NCBI GenBank assembly: GCA_020064725.1
Contig: JAGTWJ010000006.1
Span: forward strand, 1,860,001 to 1,924,000
Length of the DNA: 64,000 nucleotides
DNA from: Drechslerella dactyloides
Taxonomy: Eukaryota; Ascomycota; Orbiliomycetes; Orbiliales; Orbiliaceae
Reading direction: 5' to 3'
Shown: piece by piece, positions 33,999 to 46,156 of the stretch
Numbering within the stretch: the stretch's first letter is position 1
How the letters are laid out: the number at the start of each line of letters is the position of its first letter
Position numbers and translations under genes: made by a program
Notes under the pieces: generated by a model
Database searches by the model: none
What the model was told of the DNA's origin: nothing
The model's input: the letters and a program-made list of their open reading frames with translations, nothing else

Positions 33999-35315
33999 AT
34001 GAAGCCCTCGGCAATGTACCGGTCCGCCAAGGCCCTGCTGCCTGTCATGCTGTGCACGTCGTGTTTCCATGGCGTCCTCGCCGCCCCAGGCCCGCAAGCC
34101 CGCTCGCTGAAGGAAGCCGACGCCGACCTGCAAGCCTCGCTAGGCGGCGGCGACCAGCCACAACCACAGACACAACCGCAACCGGACTGGGCGCCGGCGT
34201 CGAACACCATCGTCGTCGAGCAGCGGGACTGGAACGTCTTCGAGGGAAACCTCACCTCCAACATGCTGAGCAACCCGCTCTGGTACGTTTTCCAGGGCGG
34301 GTATATCCTCCGCACAATGTCGCGCGACATCGACAACTTGGCGTTCCAGCTCAGCAACGTCCTCGGCGACAAGCAGATGGCCGCCTTCCGCGAAGACTAC
34401 TTTCGCACCATCGCGCCGCTGATGACCCGCTTCAAGTTGACCCAGATGCGCCGGGACTCCGATAACCAACTCGTGTGGATGTACGCGCAGACCCTGCACG
34501 AGAGCGGCGTGCTGCCGCCGGGTATCATGGACGCAGGCGGCACCCTCGACACGTCCTTCCCGCGCGACGACAAGGCCGCACAAGCCGGCAGCGCGAATCC
34601 GTTCCCGCAGGACACCCTGACGACCAAAGTCCTCATCCGGAAGCTCTTCCAGAATAAACTGGAAACCTACCCGCGCGGGCCCGTCGTCCTCGCGTCGGAC
34701 ACGAACTTTCTGACCGTCTGGCACACGATCAAACAGGTGATGGACAACCTCAAACCCCTCGTCGACCGCGTTGTCGAATACGCCAATTCCGCGGAATGGG
34801 TGACGCCCGCCGGCTCGCCGAAATTCGTCGTGGCCACGCTGCCGCGTCAGACGTTCATCGTCAACCGGCGGGACGCAGGGTACGCCGAATACCTCAAGTC
34901 CTTCCAGATGACGACGTACGAGGACGAGAACGCGCGCGAAGGATGGGTCGAGCAGGGTATCTTTGGGTATAAACTCGGTCTCGACATGCCGAATCTCTAC
35001 GTCGCCTACGCCACGCTCGTCGGCAACGTGTATCGCAGCGCGCTGACGTTTCTGATGGACATGTTTGCCGATATCGCGCTTCGGGCGAACGATCTGGGGT
35101 ACGAATCCCTCCTCGGCCCGGACAAGGACTTTGCGCTGCCGGATTTCAGCGACTTTCAGGTCACGCGCCAGGAGCTGAAGCAGTGGCCGCAGTGGTCGGA
35201 GGGCCGGTACCATACCGCGCCATGGCCGCTCACGGAGTTACCGGACAATCGGGACGAGATTTCCAGGCAGATAAGCGGTTTGATGGAGGTGCGGAATACG
35301 GACCAGCTAGCTTAA
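33999..35315 (+). CDS. Secreted protein, paralogue of the 16-kb secreted protein, 438 aa
   Basis: Single exon. Signal peptide at residues 1 to about 28 (hydrophobic core ALLPVMLCTSCFHGVLA), then a Gln/Pro-rich linker (PQPQTQPQPD). The mature domain shows TIVVEQRDWNVFEG, NPLWYVFQGGYILR, TNFLTVWHTIKQ, MPNLYVAYATLVGN and DKDFALPDF, each with a counterpart in the same order in 15971-17497. It lacks that protein's Gly/Ser-rich basic tail. Codon use is strongly GC-ending, unlike the flanking sequence, which explains the long spurious frames on the other strand. Function unknown; a secreted, fast-evolving pair is likely. Confidence 0.78.
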   Translation: MKPSAMYRSAKALLPVMLCTSCFHGVLAAPGPQARSLKEADADLQASLGGGDQPQPQTQPQPDWAPASNTIVVEQRDWNVFEGNLTSNMLSNPLWYVFQGGYILRTMSRDIDNLAFQLSNVLGDKQMAAFREDYFRTIAPLMTRFKLTQMRRDSDNQLVWMYAQTLHESGVLPPGIMDAGGTLDTSFPRDDKAAQAGSANPFPQDTLTTKVLIRKLFQNKLETYPRGPVVLASDTNFLTVWHTIKQVMDNLKPLVDRVVEYANSAEWVTPAGSPKFVVATLPRQTFIVNRRDAGYAEYLKSFQMTTYEDENAREGWVEQGIFGYKLGLDMPNLYVAYATLVGNVYRSALTFLMDMFADIALRANDLGYESLLGPDKDFALPDFSDFQVTRQELKQWPQWSEGRYHTAPWPLTELPDNRDEISRQISGLMEVRNTDQLA

Positions 35316-38300
35316 CTCAGAAATACAGTAGATGCGCAAAGTGCCAGCGCCATTCAGCTCGAACAACGTGGCGTAGACATAAATACACCGAATGGACCAG
35401 ATCACCAGCATTGGTGGGCTGAAGAGCAGCCGTGGTAAGAAATCAATGTGCATAAGCCGCCAATATCGCAATCGCAATCGTGTGTGTTAAGTATAGCAAG
35501 GCTGAAACGCAGCCTTGGCACCACCCTGCCATAAAGTCTTCCCAAAGGAACGCTCACCGAGCTCTTGATACCGTTGGATCGTTCGTATTCCATTCGAGGG
35601 TATCCCCAGAAACTAGAAACCGCCGCCCGGTAGGGCTGAGCGGAAGTAAAAAAAAAACGTTGGTTAACACGACATGAATGCCGGTCAAATAACCCAGACC
35701 GGTAGAGACACCGACTCATGTCAACCTTGGCTGTTATGTTTGACTTGACTCAAGGCGAAGCGTTCAAACAAAATTATTTCTGCGGCTGAGGTGGTCGAAT
35801 GCGGTATCAGCGCGCATGCACACCTGCTTATTCCGTAATTCTGTCCAGAAAGTGCATCATCGCTCGGCGCGCTGCGCCATTCTCTTGAATCATGCAAACT
35901 TGCCTAAATCAACCTCCTGCAACAACGACGTACGAAAAAAATAGCAACCCCTTCTTCACAAATCCATGGCATGTACGAAATACGGAACAATCAGCTCCCC
36001 TCTCGTACACTCGTCCTTGGTTAGAGCAGGCGGCACTCGCCGACATGACGTCGTAGCGGTACATCCATGGAGACGCATACGCAGTGGGGACCTCCGATGG
36101 GCATGCATGCCACGCTAGAAAAGCGTAGAGATAGACATACATACATACACGGCAGCCCGCCCGCCGTCCTCGTGATGCGACCACAAGGGCCCCTACGGTA
36201 TATCGCGATTCCGAGACGGTCTCCGAGAAGGCTACATACCAAGGGCAGCCAAGGCAGTCGCTCGGTCCGCTCATACGTGGTCGAGAGCATTGGCGGCGGG
36301 GTTCGCATGAACGCTGTAGGATGGAGCGTCCGTCTTCGCGAACTCCTCCTTGCGGTCGTTTCTCTCTCGTAAGCGTTCGTCTCCGGGCGAGCGGAGTCGT
36401 GTGCACTGTCACATGCGTGACGCGGGGGTCCCTATAGTACACACATATGTATACCGATCGAGCATGCTGGTACAGCATGAATGGATGCATGCATGCGGGA
36501 GATCTGGAGATGCCATCACTGGGACTAGTCGGACGTCGGACGTCTACAGCTGCCTCTATGGACCTGGAGGATTCTGCAGGCTGCAAGTTAACGAACGGTT
36601 CGCCAAAGGGTTGCCCTCGTGCCCACCGACAGGACAGCCTGCCCTCGTTCGAGCGGAGAATGAGGGTGCATGCGCGTGCGTGCGTGCGTGCCAGGCCAGG
36701 CTAACGAGCCGTCGATGCAATGGACCGGATCTCCGCTCGGTCAAATTTCTCGCTTGCTGAAAATAGCCCATGACAGCATCTCGGGGCAAAAACCTTCATC
36801 GGCGGCAGTTGAAATTTTCCTTCGCTCTCTGTCGTCCGGCCGAGAGCAGCGAGGAGAAAGCCGTTCGTTCCTACGTCAAGTTCGAATTGGCAGGAGGAGC
36901 GATGTCGAGCTCCGGGATCGGGGCATCGTGCTTTTCTTTCTCTGTACGGCGACTGACGATGGACTGACATGACCGAGGGAGGACTGCTAAAAAAAAAGTG
37001 AAGAGGTCTCGCGGCCTGTTGTGTCTCTCTGCTTTGGGTGTTTGGGTAGCATTTTGCGCCTCCCGCCCCCTTTACGTACTTCGCGAATCGAATCCGTCCT
37101 TCCTTCCTTGCTTCCTTCTTTCGTTCTTTCTTTCTTTACCCCCCAGCCAACGCCGTCGCCGTCGCAATGTCGGGAGCGACTTTTGGAAACGGCGGACGCA
37201 AGGGGGTGCGCTCGCTGTCGTCCATCCGACTAACCCCATCGCATGCGCCGGACGGAAAACGTCTTTTTGGCTATCAATAGACTAGACTTTATGTGTATCC
37301 GCCGGATGGATCAAAAATCGAAGACAGACAGAAAGACAGACAGAACAGCTACGTCGTCGCCGCGTTACGTGATGCTACCCTGCAGGATGTTTCCGGGTGC
37401 ACGGCCATGCATCCCACAAATCTAAATGGATGCCATGCCATGCCTGTGGGTCACAGCCTCACCAGATCACCAAGGGCCCCACACAGACCGCCTGTGATGT
37501 GATGCCTCTGCCGCTCCACTGTGGACCCTCGCGCCCGCACGGTTTTGCCTTGCAAGCCCGACTTCGAACCCTGGGTCGCAGTCGTCGTTGTCTGTCACGA
37601 TAGGAGATCACAGACAGGGTCGGCATACGTGGTCGGCGGATCTAGATCCACAAAAAATGTTAATTACGTTAATGTTACCCTGCTATTTTAAACCCTCTGT
37701 CACAAGCCAAAGCAAAGCATAGAATATGCTTTCGCGAGCCAATCGCGTGCAAACAAATCGTCTCGGACCTCGAGATTCGATTTGCGGGTGCGAAATTTCG
37801 CAACATCGGTAGCGACCGGACGGGTTATGTCAAGCCGATGCAGCCACAAGTCTAGTATGTATGCTAGCTATAGCACATACATCATGTACTGTGCTAGCTG
37901 TACCAAACGCACACACGCACGCACGTCCGAGAGACAGCAGCGGCAGGATTGTGCCTTAACCGCATTCACGATATACGACCCGAACAGAAGTTTCGAAATT
38001 CAAGGGGGCGGGCGGGATCAAAGACAAGAAAGAAAAAAAGAATCCACAGCCCACCCAGCCCCTTGCAGGCATCGGCATGTTCGACAGACGGTGATCACGA
38101 CTTCTGAGGGAGGTTTTCTCTTTCGCACACGTATGCATGTATGTATGTCCCGATCCCCATCCATCTATCCATGCGGAGCGCAGAGGCATCCTGCATCGTG
38201 GTACCGCATGAGCAGGAGCATCGGTCTGCATGCACGGGCGACGAATGAACGAAACGAAAGAAAGAAACCAAAAAAATGACAGCACAGAAAAAGGGCGTTC

Positions 38301-40253
38301 GCGACCACTGAGATGCATGGGGAATGGTCAAGCGCAAGATCATACCAGCTTGCACCTTGCGTTCCCATTTCCCCCCACGGTGAACCGGTGACAAGCAAAG
38401 ATTACTATCCGACAAAATGCTGCGAAAATTTCCCCGTTGAGGACCGAGTGCGAGAAAGTCTTAAATTCTCAAGATAAGGCTGCTGCAGCATGCGTGCGTG
38501 CGTGCGTGTGTATGTATGTGCGCTGCAGCCAGCAAACACTTCACCGAGGAACTAGGAACTGCTAGCTGCTCGGTGACGGTGACAACGAAGAGCAAGGGGT
38601 GGGAAATTTAAATGGCAATCTGCCAATATGGCCGAGCTGCTCCTTTGTATTTGTCTCTTTCCGTGCTCTCCTGAATGTGATAGCCCTCTCCGCGATTATA
38701 ATAATCACTCAACGCCGCGCCGCCGTCAAGATGACAGGGCTTCATTGCGTTTAGTGCTCTTCTCTGCCCCGGCCGGTTCTCGCCTCATTATACTCACTGC
38801 TATGCTAGCTAACTAATGGATGGGTTACCACTGATTTATATTTAACGATCCTCCCACACCCACCTCAGTCCACACCCACACCACGTCCAAGCCATCTTTT
38901 TGTTCCTTTCTGACGGAGAATCGATCTCACTCAGCCTGGCTGCTTGCTTATAAGACCCGGGTAGCTAGCTTAAATGTGAACCACAAGGCAGCTTTTGTGT
39001 CTAAGGGACCGGTTCTTGCATGCTTGCCTGCTTACTTCTTTCATGAGTCCACTACGCTAGTTGTAATACAATTTTGGCCTTAGGGAGCTTTTTTCTTGTA
39101 ATATTATATAGCCAGGCAGTCCCCTCCGCCAGCTATTATAAACCAGCTGCCAGTCGCTCGCTCAGTTGTCGACTGCTCTTTCTTCCCTTCGTCCGTCCTT
39201 TCCTTACCTTGCTTTACCTTCCTTCCTTTACTTCCACCTTCATACGGCTTGCTTGCTTGCATTATTATTGTTTTGCTTTCGCTTCTGCTTTCGGCTTGTT
39301 ACCACGAGCAAACGCCCCGCAGCCACATCTTGGCACGCCGCCCCGGAATACCACACAAACAACACCCGCCACCCACCGCCTCCGTATCCGACACGGCGCC
39401 AGCCCGTTCCGAAACCAACCCGTCAGAATTCCACCAACCTCACGGACGGAAACAGCGAACACGCCCGACACGCGACCCGACCTCCGCTGTTTATATAACC
39501 ATTGCGTAGTCGAGCTTTTCCCCGTTTGAGATAATTGTTTCTCTCCCGCGCAGTTATATATCGTTGGAACGTTCTCGCTTGGGTTGGATCGTAACGTTGG
39601 TACGACGATCGATAGCTATCTAGGGGACTTTTTTTGGAAGGGCAATTGCAACGGCTCAGGGGCTTCCCGATATTCCGGTTCCGAAAATTCCGCAGAGAGT
39701 CAAGTGAGGTGCTAGGAGGGCGTATACACCGACCGTTCTATACCGAAAGCACGATACCGACGCGAGGGATTTCAGGACGACGTTGATATCGATACACGTG
39801 AAGGAATTCGAACGACCAATCGTGCTAACCAACAATTTCCGACTCTATTTCACGGCCGTATCATTACCTGCGATAGAGAGCTGGAAACAAACGGTGCACG
39901 ATTCACTTGCTTCAGGGGTTACTATAGACGTTTTGCATCTCGCATCGGTGTAGAATTCTCAGCCTATCGCACACTGTCGACGTAGCTCAGCAGTCCCGTA
40001 TCGGACTCGCTAGAGGGATTGCTATCCGGCTTCCGCCTCGTTATATACCATAACCTCACGAATCAGCTTCCGACAAGCCGCAGGCTCGCCTTGCGTACAT
40101 ATACCAAATATATGCCCCCAGGTCGCGGACCGCCATCTCTACATCACCCTCAATCCATGAGAACGCCGGTATCGCCTCGCCGATTCCGTCCGACACGCCT
40201 CCAGCGCACCACCCGGTGATCGACCAACTCCCCACGTCACCCAACTTCCCACA
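35316..40253. other. 4.9-kb gene desert with microsatellites; cyclin promoter and leader at right
   Basis: Moderately GC-rich with many short tetranucleotide runs: CATA at about 36133-36150, GCGT at 36670-36692, CTTC/TTTC at 37105-37140, GACA at 37322-37345, GCGT/GTAT at 38488-38520, and frequent ATGCATGC. Open frames occur on both strands but overlap without domains. 39100-39540 has a TATATAG element, then a CT-rich run (39175-39240), which looks like the promoter and long leader of the cyclin gene. Confidence 0.55.
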
Positions 40254-41123
40254 ATGTCGAAGTCATCGACAGTAAGCTGCCTCCCGGACTCGCCGGAGAC
40301 GCTCTCGCCGTCGCCGTCCCCGCACCCGGAGAACTGGTCGTCGCTGCTCAAGCCGCTCTCCGCGTTCCCTACGCCGCCAGACTCGATCGAAACGGACACA
40401 TGGAGCCTCGCGTCCGACGGCTGCACCGCCGTTCGAAAGCAGCTCGCGCCATCCGCAAGCTCGCCCTCGTCGGCCTGGCAGACACCGGCCATAACCGCCT
40501 CGACCACCTTCCTAACCGCGCTGCTGCCGCCGTCCTGCAAGACCGCCGCGAAATCCTCCGGCATCCTCCCGGGAATCCTCCACCGCGGACAGCACCTCTT
40601 CACGCCGTACACCATCGCCATGGCCGGCTGCATCCTCGACGCGCTCTCCTCGAAATTCTGCCACGCGCTCCTGCAACACCCCGTCATCCCGCGTATCCGA
40701 CACTCGCCACCCGCCGCCCGACCCACCGGCAGCTTCGGTGAGCTCATCGTCGCCACAGCGCTGCTCATCGCGACAAAGTTCCTGAACGACCGGCCGCCGC
40801 ACAACGTCCACTTTGCAACACAGGTCTTCGATGACGCGTTCTCCGTCGACATGCTCACCGTTGCCGAACGCATCGTGCTCGGCGACGTCAATTACAGACT
40901 CGGGTATCTCTGCGCGGAGGGCGTCGTCGGCGAGAAGCTGTGCCGGCTGGAGAAGAGCATCGACGACGAGCAGCGGAAAGCATCCGGTATCGATGGGCTG
41001 GAAGGGCTGGAATTCGAGCTCGACCTAGACCTCGACACGAGCGAGGACATTGTCGACGAAAGCCGCATGCTGGCGGTCTTTGAAATGGACGATGATTTCG
41101 AATATGACGACGATGACGATTGA
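40254..41123 (+). CDS. Cyclin-like protein (PHO80/PCL type), 289 aa
   Basis: Single exon. The central cyclin box is visible from about residue 120 to 225: MAGCILDALSSKFCHALL, then GELIVATALLIATKFLNDRP (the classic helix with the TKFLND signature), HFATQVFDDAFSVDMLTVAE and RIVLGDVNYRLGY. This order is that of fungal Pho85-type cyclins, which bind and direct a cyclin-dependent kinase. The N-terminus is Ser/Pro-rich (SPETLSPSPSPHPENW) and probably phosphorylated; the C-terminus is very acidic, ending DDDDD. The HFATQV position normally holds a Trp-rich motif in PCL cyclins, so it may be a diverged member. The long CT-rich leader upstream suggests translational control, which is inference. Confidence 0.75.
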   Translation: MSKSSTVSCLPDSPETLSPSPSPHPENWSSLLKPLSAFPTPPDSIETDTWSLASDGCTAVRKQLAPSASSPSSAWQTPAITASTTFLTALLPPSCKTAAKSSGILPGILHRGQHLFTPYTIAMAGCILDALSSKFCHALLQHPVIPRIRHSPPAARPTGSFGELIVATALLIATKFLNDRPPHNVHFATQVFDDAFSVDMLTVAERIVLGDVNYRLGYLCAEGVVGEKLCRLEKSIDDEQRKASGIDGLEGLEFELDLDLDTSEDIVDESRMLAVFEMDDDFEYDDDDD

Positions 41124-42517
41124 TTTTTTTCTCTGGTCGGATTCTGTTCAAACAATCATAGACATAGCGGGGTTGTCGTTTTTTTTTTCCCTTGACGTAA
41201 AGTCACGTTTTACATTTGGTAGGCGGTGTTCCTGCCGGCCAACTCGTCATAGTTGGAGTACAGCGGATCGGTAGACCTGCACCGGCGAATATATTACATA
41301 CAGCCGGCGGATACCGATCGATCGATTGCTTCTTGCAGTGTTTTCAGTCCTGTGATTGATTGCCGCATATTTTAGCGAGAGCGTTCTGGCGTTTTGGTCT
41401 CTATTTTGGATCGAGATATCTATACATATTTCTTTATTTACTTTATCCATATATTCAACATAGTAGTAAATTTCCTTATTAAGAATGTCGAATTTCCCTT
41501 TTTGTTAATCATACAAGTATATTTGCTCGGAGTCTTCTATCCGATCAATGCTAGCGTTCCAGCAAATTTTTTTTGTTACACAGCTGGAAGCTCAGCTGTC
41601 TACGATGTATTATAGAGTGGCACATCTTTTGAGAAACCAAAGCCAGCGATGGAGACGGTTCAATATCGGTCTTCCTCAATCTTGAGGGAAATATAATCCG
41701 TTACACAAATAAATATTTAGCCAAGTTAACAGGGGCAGCGCTTAAATGAATACCAATTAAGGCACCGGCGCATCGGGTCGTAAGCTGGTGCCGTAACACA
41801 GACCCTCCCTTTTAGTCTCGGAAACGCTGACTCCTTTTGCCGCAGTTCGTAACTCGCGAGCTACGCAGACGAAAATGAAAGAACGCCGATTATTTGGAAT
41901 TTGGTCTACTTTAGGCGAACAGCCAATCATCGGCAGGTAGTGTCGGGCAAACTCGGATTTGCGTTTAAGGATATGGTTCTTTGCAGGGGATACCGAATCT
42001 GTGACAATCCCTCCCAGCTGCAAGCAAGTAGTATATCCAACAGGTCTCAACGACGCTCTAGATTAAGTCAAATCAATTCAAGATCCCAGCAGAGCTCAGT
42101 CAATACCTTTCAGACTACCTGAAATTTTTCTGAAAGTTACGTATTTGATCATCGATATAGCATGCAGCCTCGTTAGCAGGGTCTCCGCCAAAAACATAAA
42201 CAGATTCACGAAGAACACATGCACAGTCACATATGGCAGTCTCGACCCCAGGCTTTGCTAGTGTCGAGACTGCACATATGGACTTGTAACCAACTCGACC
42301 CAAAGTACAACACCACATATGCATAGCCGGGCCGTAGAATCATGAATTCATTATCGCGATCCGTACTTCATCACGGGTCCGTATGTATGTTGAGTAATGA
42401 GCGATAGCGCAAGCGTATCCCTACATGCCCTAAATGCCCTCCTCCGACAAGATAACATTCTCACTTCACTAAACAATTACCTTTTCATCCAAGTCGTTAT
42501 ATCGCCAACCCGGATAC
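41124..42517. other. Intergenic, no gene seen
   Basis: T-rich 3' flank of the cyclin gene, then AT-leaning sequence without supported frames. Around 42160-42320 a GTCTCGAC / GTCGAGAC pair forms a small inverted repeat. Confidence 0.5.
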
Positions 42518-42901
42518 TCAATCCTCATCCGCGAGATCCCGTTCGATCATGCTATCCACTGTGGCGAGAGGAGAGTTCTGTCCACCTTGTGCTTGGGGCG
42601 ACTCGGACGTCCATGGGTCTTCCTTCGGAGCAGAAGCAAGCCAGCGGTCCATGTTGTATGTTGGGTCTCGAGGGACCTTGGGAGCCGGACGGGGTGTACG
42701 GGTACGATCGTTGGAAGATTCGACAACAGTCACAAGGCTCTGAATTATACACGATATATTATTAGTCAATTCTGTTAATGGCCGTTCTATTCGAACATTA
42801 CCGATGAACGTTGGACAGCGGGAGGTGCTTACCTTTCCGGCTAGAGTCGACGGGCTCTTCTGCGAAATTTTATCATCTTGAAGGGATCCGGTCGAGGCCA
42901 T
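42518..42901 (-). CDS. RWL-motif family copy 1, 96 aa
   Basis: Exons 42901-42833 (23 codons) and 42739-42518, joined by a 93-nt phase-0 intron with GTAAGC donor and TTGACTAAT branch. I do not know the family. Exon 1 (MASTGSLQDDKISQKSPS, ending AGK) has the same length and pattern as exon 1 of copy 2. Exon 2 carries DPTYNMDRWLASAPKEDPW, then a Gln-rich turn, SPLATVDSMIE and an acidic end. No signal peptide or membrane segment, so probably soluble and intracellular. A longer open frame upstream of the Met (to 43021) is possible but has no counterpart in the other copies. Confidence 0.65.
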   Translation of the reverse strand: MASTGSLQDDKISQKSPSTLAGKVSTSRCPTFIGNVRIERPLTELTNNISCIIQSLVTVVESSNDRTRTPRPAPKVPRDPTYNMDRWLASAPKEDPWTSESPQAQGGQNSPLATVDSMIERDLADED

Positions 42902-45722
42902 GTCAGGTACGATAAAAGTCCTTCGGATAAGTCGTCCAGCGAGAAATACTAGCAGCGTGTCCTCAGCTGGCGAGCTTGCATGCACCCAATATTGCAATAT
43001 AACAAGAACGTCAAGCTTCAACAGTGATCTGGGTCTCGTGTTGACTTGGGGGAGGATTCTGGTTTTCTGGAAAGATATGCCTAGGTATTTTAAGGTGCAT
43101 CGTAAGCTAGTTAGCTAACTATATATACTCTTCAGTGTGAACTCGAAGGAATTCCGAGAATACCTGTAATGTCCAACCAACGTTCGCGAATCGAATTCGA
43201 CGGAGTTGCGTTATGCACTGTCTGACGGCGGACTGAGCGCTAGCCTGTGTGCGCGAGCATGGGGATACCCTGGTAAAGACCCACATTTTGTGGACGCAAA
43301 GATGCATGTGGGGCAACAGTCTGGCGGGCACAGGCCAGAAGAAGCAGGTCACCTTTAGGACAAATTAGCTATTAATTGGCGAAATGGATATCCTACGTTC
43401 GAACGCGCCCGGTCCGCAGTTGTCTTGCAACTTGGAGCTTTCCTTGAATTAGAAACCGGGAATAAGCGACTCGACGAAAGAAAAGAAAAGAAGAAATGCA
43501 AGGCCTCGATCCATTTTTACACCGTCAACCTCATCCCATCGCAGTAGTCATTGGCTGGAAGACATGAATTTTGGGGTGTCAGGTGACTTATCCGCAATGC
43601 AAGTTTTCGAGCGTGCATAAGTCCGAAAGCTAGGCAAGTAACATGCAGCTAATGTTGGTGCAGGCATGGTTTTTTTGTCAGCTAAGCAGGCAAAAGGTGA
43701 ATATCAGATAGTCTGGCAGAGCATAGAAGAAGGTACTGACATTTTTTCGTGCACGGTTGACGCCGTACGAACTTCATACGAACGTTAAGCCTCTGCCAAA
43801 CGCCATCAGTATGCACAGAGAAATGTAAGTATATACGGAGTAATAAAGCGAACGCATCCGTCATCAGATATATATACACGTAGCAAATAAATACCTCATT
43901 TCTCCAGTTCTTCGAGTCAGAATGTTCGCCGACACAACGCAAAGATGAATACTTCATAGGGCAGTTACTTGCGACGTAGTCGCGTGAGTTCAACGGCCCT
44001 TGGTAGGTATAGACTACATCAGAGGGCGATAGAAAGGTATCTGATCAGGATGACAAGAGCCTTTTCATTTCTTTCTTTCTTTTTCGATTGTTCGTGGTCT
44101 CGCGCACCAGATCGCACGAAAATTGTTAGTGGATACGTATATATACGTCTATAGATCTACCGGATCAGTTTGCAACGTTTGTGCCTGTGTATGTACCAGG
44201 GCGGTTTAGGAGGTAGATCACTGCAGATTTACCTGAGCCCACGAATGTTACTAGGTAAAGTGGCTAGACAGGAAAGTGGATCAGGTTTCTTGTGAGCTGC
44301 AGACACGGAGCTAGACCGCTTACCTGCTGTGCACACGCACACACGCACCATGCGCATATGCACACCTATTTGTATGGAAGTAGTGTGTACGACGTAATGT
44401 CTGTACTGACTTTGAGCGCTTGGTATGTAGGAATGTATGCACGATAGCAGGGAGCTGTGAGATTCGAGCAATTGAACTCGACTCGAATCGTCGAAAGGAA
44501 TTTCCATCCTCCAATCGCAGCGGACGGTGTGGCCCAGCCTCGAAAAGCAAAGGTTAGCAGCCTCGTTTGTCTGTCTCGGGAGTACTCTTGTGGGGAACTA
44601 CCGGCAAACATTACAGTCGTTACCCTATCAGGGTTCAGATTGTTAAAAAACATCTCGTTATCAGCAAAGAAGAGGCGCAAAAGAAGAAAAATACCAACAG
44701 CAAAGTTTGATTTCTGACGCAGATTTGATTGGCTACTACAGTTTTTTAAGTCGCTTTCCCCTCCTCAGATGCGCCATTACGACTGCACAGATGGGCCTGA
44801 CGCTGATGACCTGAAGGCACGGTGCCGGCTGCAACAGGCTGCTTTCAGGGGTCGCCTGCCCCGAAAATCAAGGTGTGTGGATCGCTAATTCATGGACGCA
44901 CAGTTAGTCTAGCAGACCCCACGTTCCATTTACAATAGGATACACTCTTGAGCAGTGAATAGTATTATCTCATTGATCATCCCCCTACCGCTGATGTCGT
45001 ATCATTCATGTCCCTTTCGCGCAAGCCTTTTGAGAATCCTTTTGCTTACAAGATCATGTATACTAAGCGCAGAGGGCACCATGCGCTTGTCTATATGGCA
45101 TTCATATATGAGGATTGTAGAAGTGTCAACCATATTTAAACTCTTCTCCGTGTAGATATCTAACGCAGTTTAGAAAGGGCCAGGCCCTGCTGGGTTATAT
45201 ATAATAGACTCTGCTTAGTTACGGGATTTTGCATTGTCTGAGCCCGTGTCGAGGGTACTACTTTGCGCATGCAAGCATGCACGTTGGTAGTGAGTGACCG
45301 AAGGAGCGAGGCTGCATATCTCGCTAAAACTTCCACAAGAGACATAAAATATGCAGATTACATCTTTCAGGGTCAAGTCCAGAGCCCTGTATATCAAAGC
45401 TATGTCGCGTATCGCATGCCATCTAACCGTTCTTATCTAAGACCTTGCGCGATCAAATACACCTATTGTGTCTTCATTAAATGTGCGTCCATATTTCAAA
45501 CCTATGAACATGTGAATACAGAACTCCAAATCTTCAATGACATATTACTCGCACCGAATATTCACTCCTATGATAATACGTCTAGACCTCATCAATAGCT
45601 GCGCGAGGAATTTCAAACCCAGCCCAGGCGCATCCAACGACCACCTTCAAACATTCCCATGTAGTCATTCCGAATGTTCACATACTTATTGACCCTAGTT
45701 TCCCAACAACTATTCATCACCT
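42902..45722. other. Intergenic between RWL copies 1 and 2
   Basis: AT-leaning, with short frames only. Some GTAAGT-like donors and CA/GT runs (44330-44350) are present. No protein family is seen, and I could not find a further RWL copy here. Confidence 0.5.
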
Positions 45723-46156
45723 TCAATCGATATCCAATTGCGCCATGCGTTCTACTGTAGCGAGAACGGAAGCGTCCTGTCCATTTGGCACTCGAAGCGG
45801 TGTCCAGAACTCTGTCTTTGGTGCGGAAGCAAGCCAGCGGCTCATATTGTAACTCGGGTCTTGAGGAACTTGAAGATTTGGTCGGGGTGGATGTGTATCG
45901 GGGACTTCGACGCCGGCAGAAGGAGCCTAATTATATACGCACAACGGGTATTAACATTAGCCATAGCTCGTCCGGTAGTCTCCGTTCATCGGCAGGGTAC
46001 GGTAGCCTAAAAAACCAGACGACTGCTTCATATGGAGACATGTGTACGAAAAGCAGGTGGTAAAAGACATCTTAAGAAACTGCTCACATTTCCGGCTGTA
46101 AGTGAGGGACTCATCCCTGATGCTTTATGATCTGTCGCGGGTTTGGTCGGGGCCAT
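45723..46156 (-). CDS. RWL-motif family copy 2, 90 aa
   Basis: Exons 46156-46088 (23 codons) and 45926-45723, joined by a 161-nt phase-0 intron with GTGAGC donor. Exon 1 follows the copy-1 pattern (M-A-x-T, then D-x-K-x-S and S-P-S-x-x-A-G). Exon 2: Pro-rich lead (THPPRPNLQVP), DPSYNMSRWLASAPKTEFW, TPLR, SVLATVERMAQLDID. A TTTCAG acceptor 25 bp before the ATG and a GTAAGT donor near 46397 suggest an untranslated first exon at about 46400-46500. Function unknown. Confidence 0.7.

Noticed and set aside
34140..35213. 357-codon minus-strand frame
   Set aside because: Shadow of the GC-ending codons of the secreted-protein gene on the plus strand.
35909..36760. Two overlapping opposite frames (225 and 136 codons)
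   Set aside because: Repeat-rich DNA, Cys/Arg/Tyr-biased translations, no domain or splice partner.
37540..37600. tRNA-like B box on the minus strand (GGGTTCGAAGTC)
   Set aside because: No A box or cloverleaf can be placed at the needed distance.
39074..39529. 151-codon frame upstream of the cyclin gene
   Set aside because: Falls in the CT-rich promoter and leader; composition, not selection, explains its Ser/Pro/Leu content.
45785..46063. Plus-strand frame over RWL copy 2
   Set aside because: Antisense to a spliced gene with two paralogues; the minus-strand reading is conserved, this one is not.
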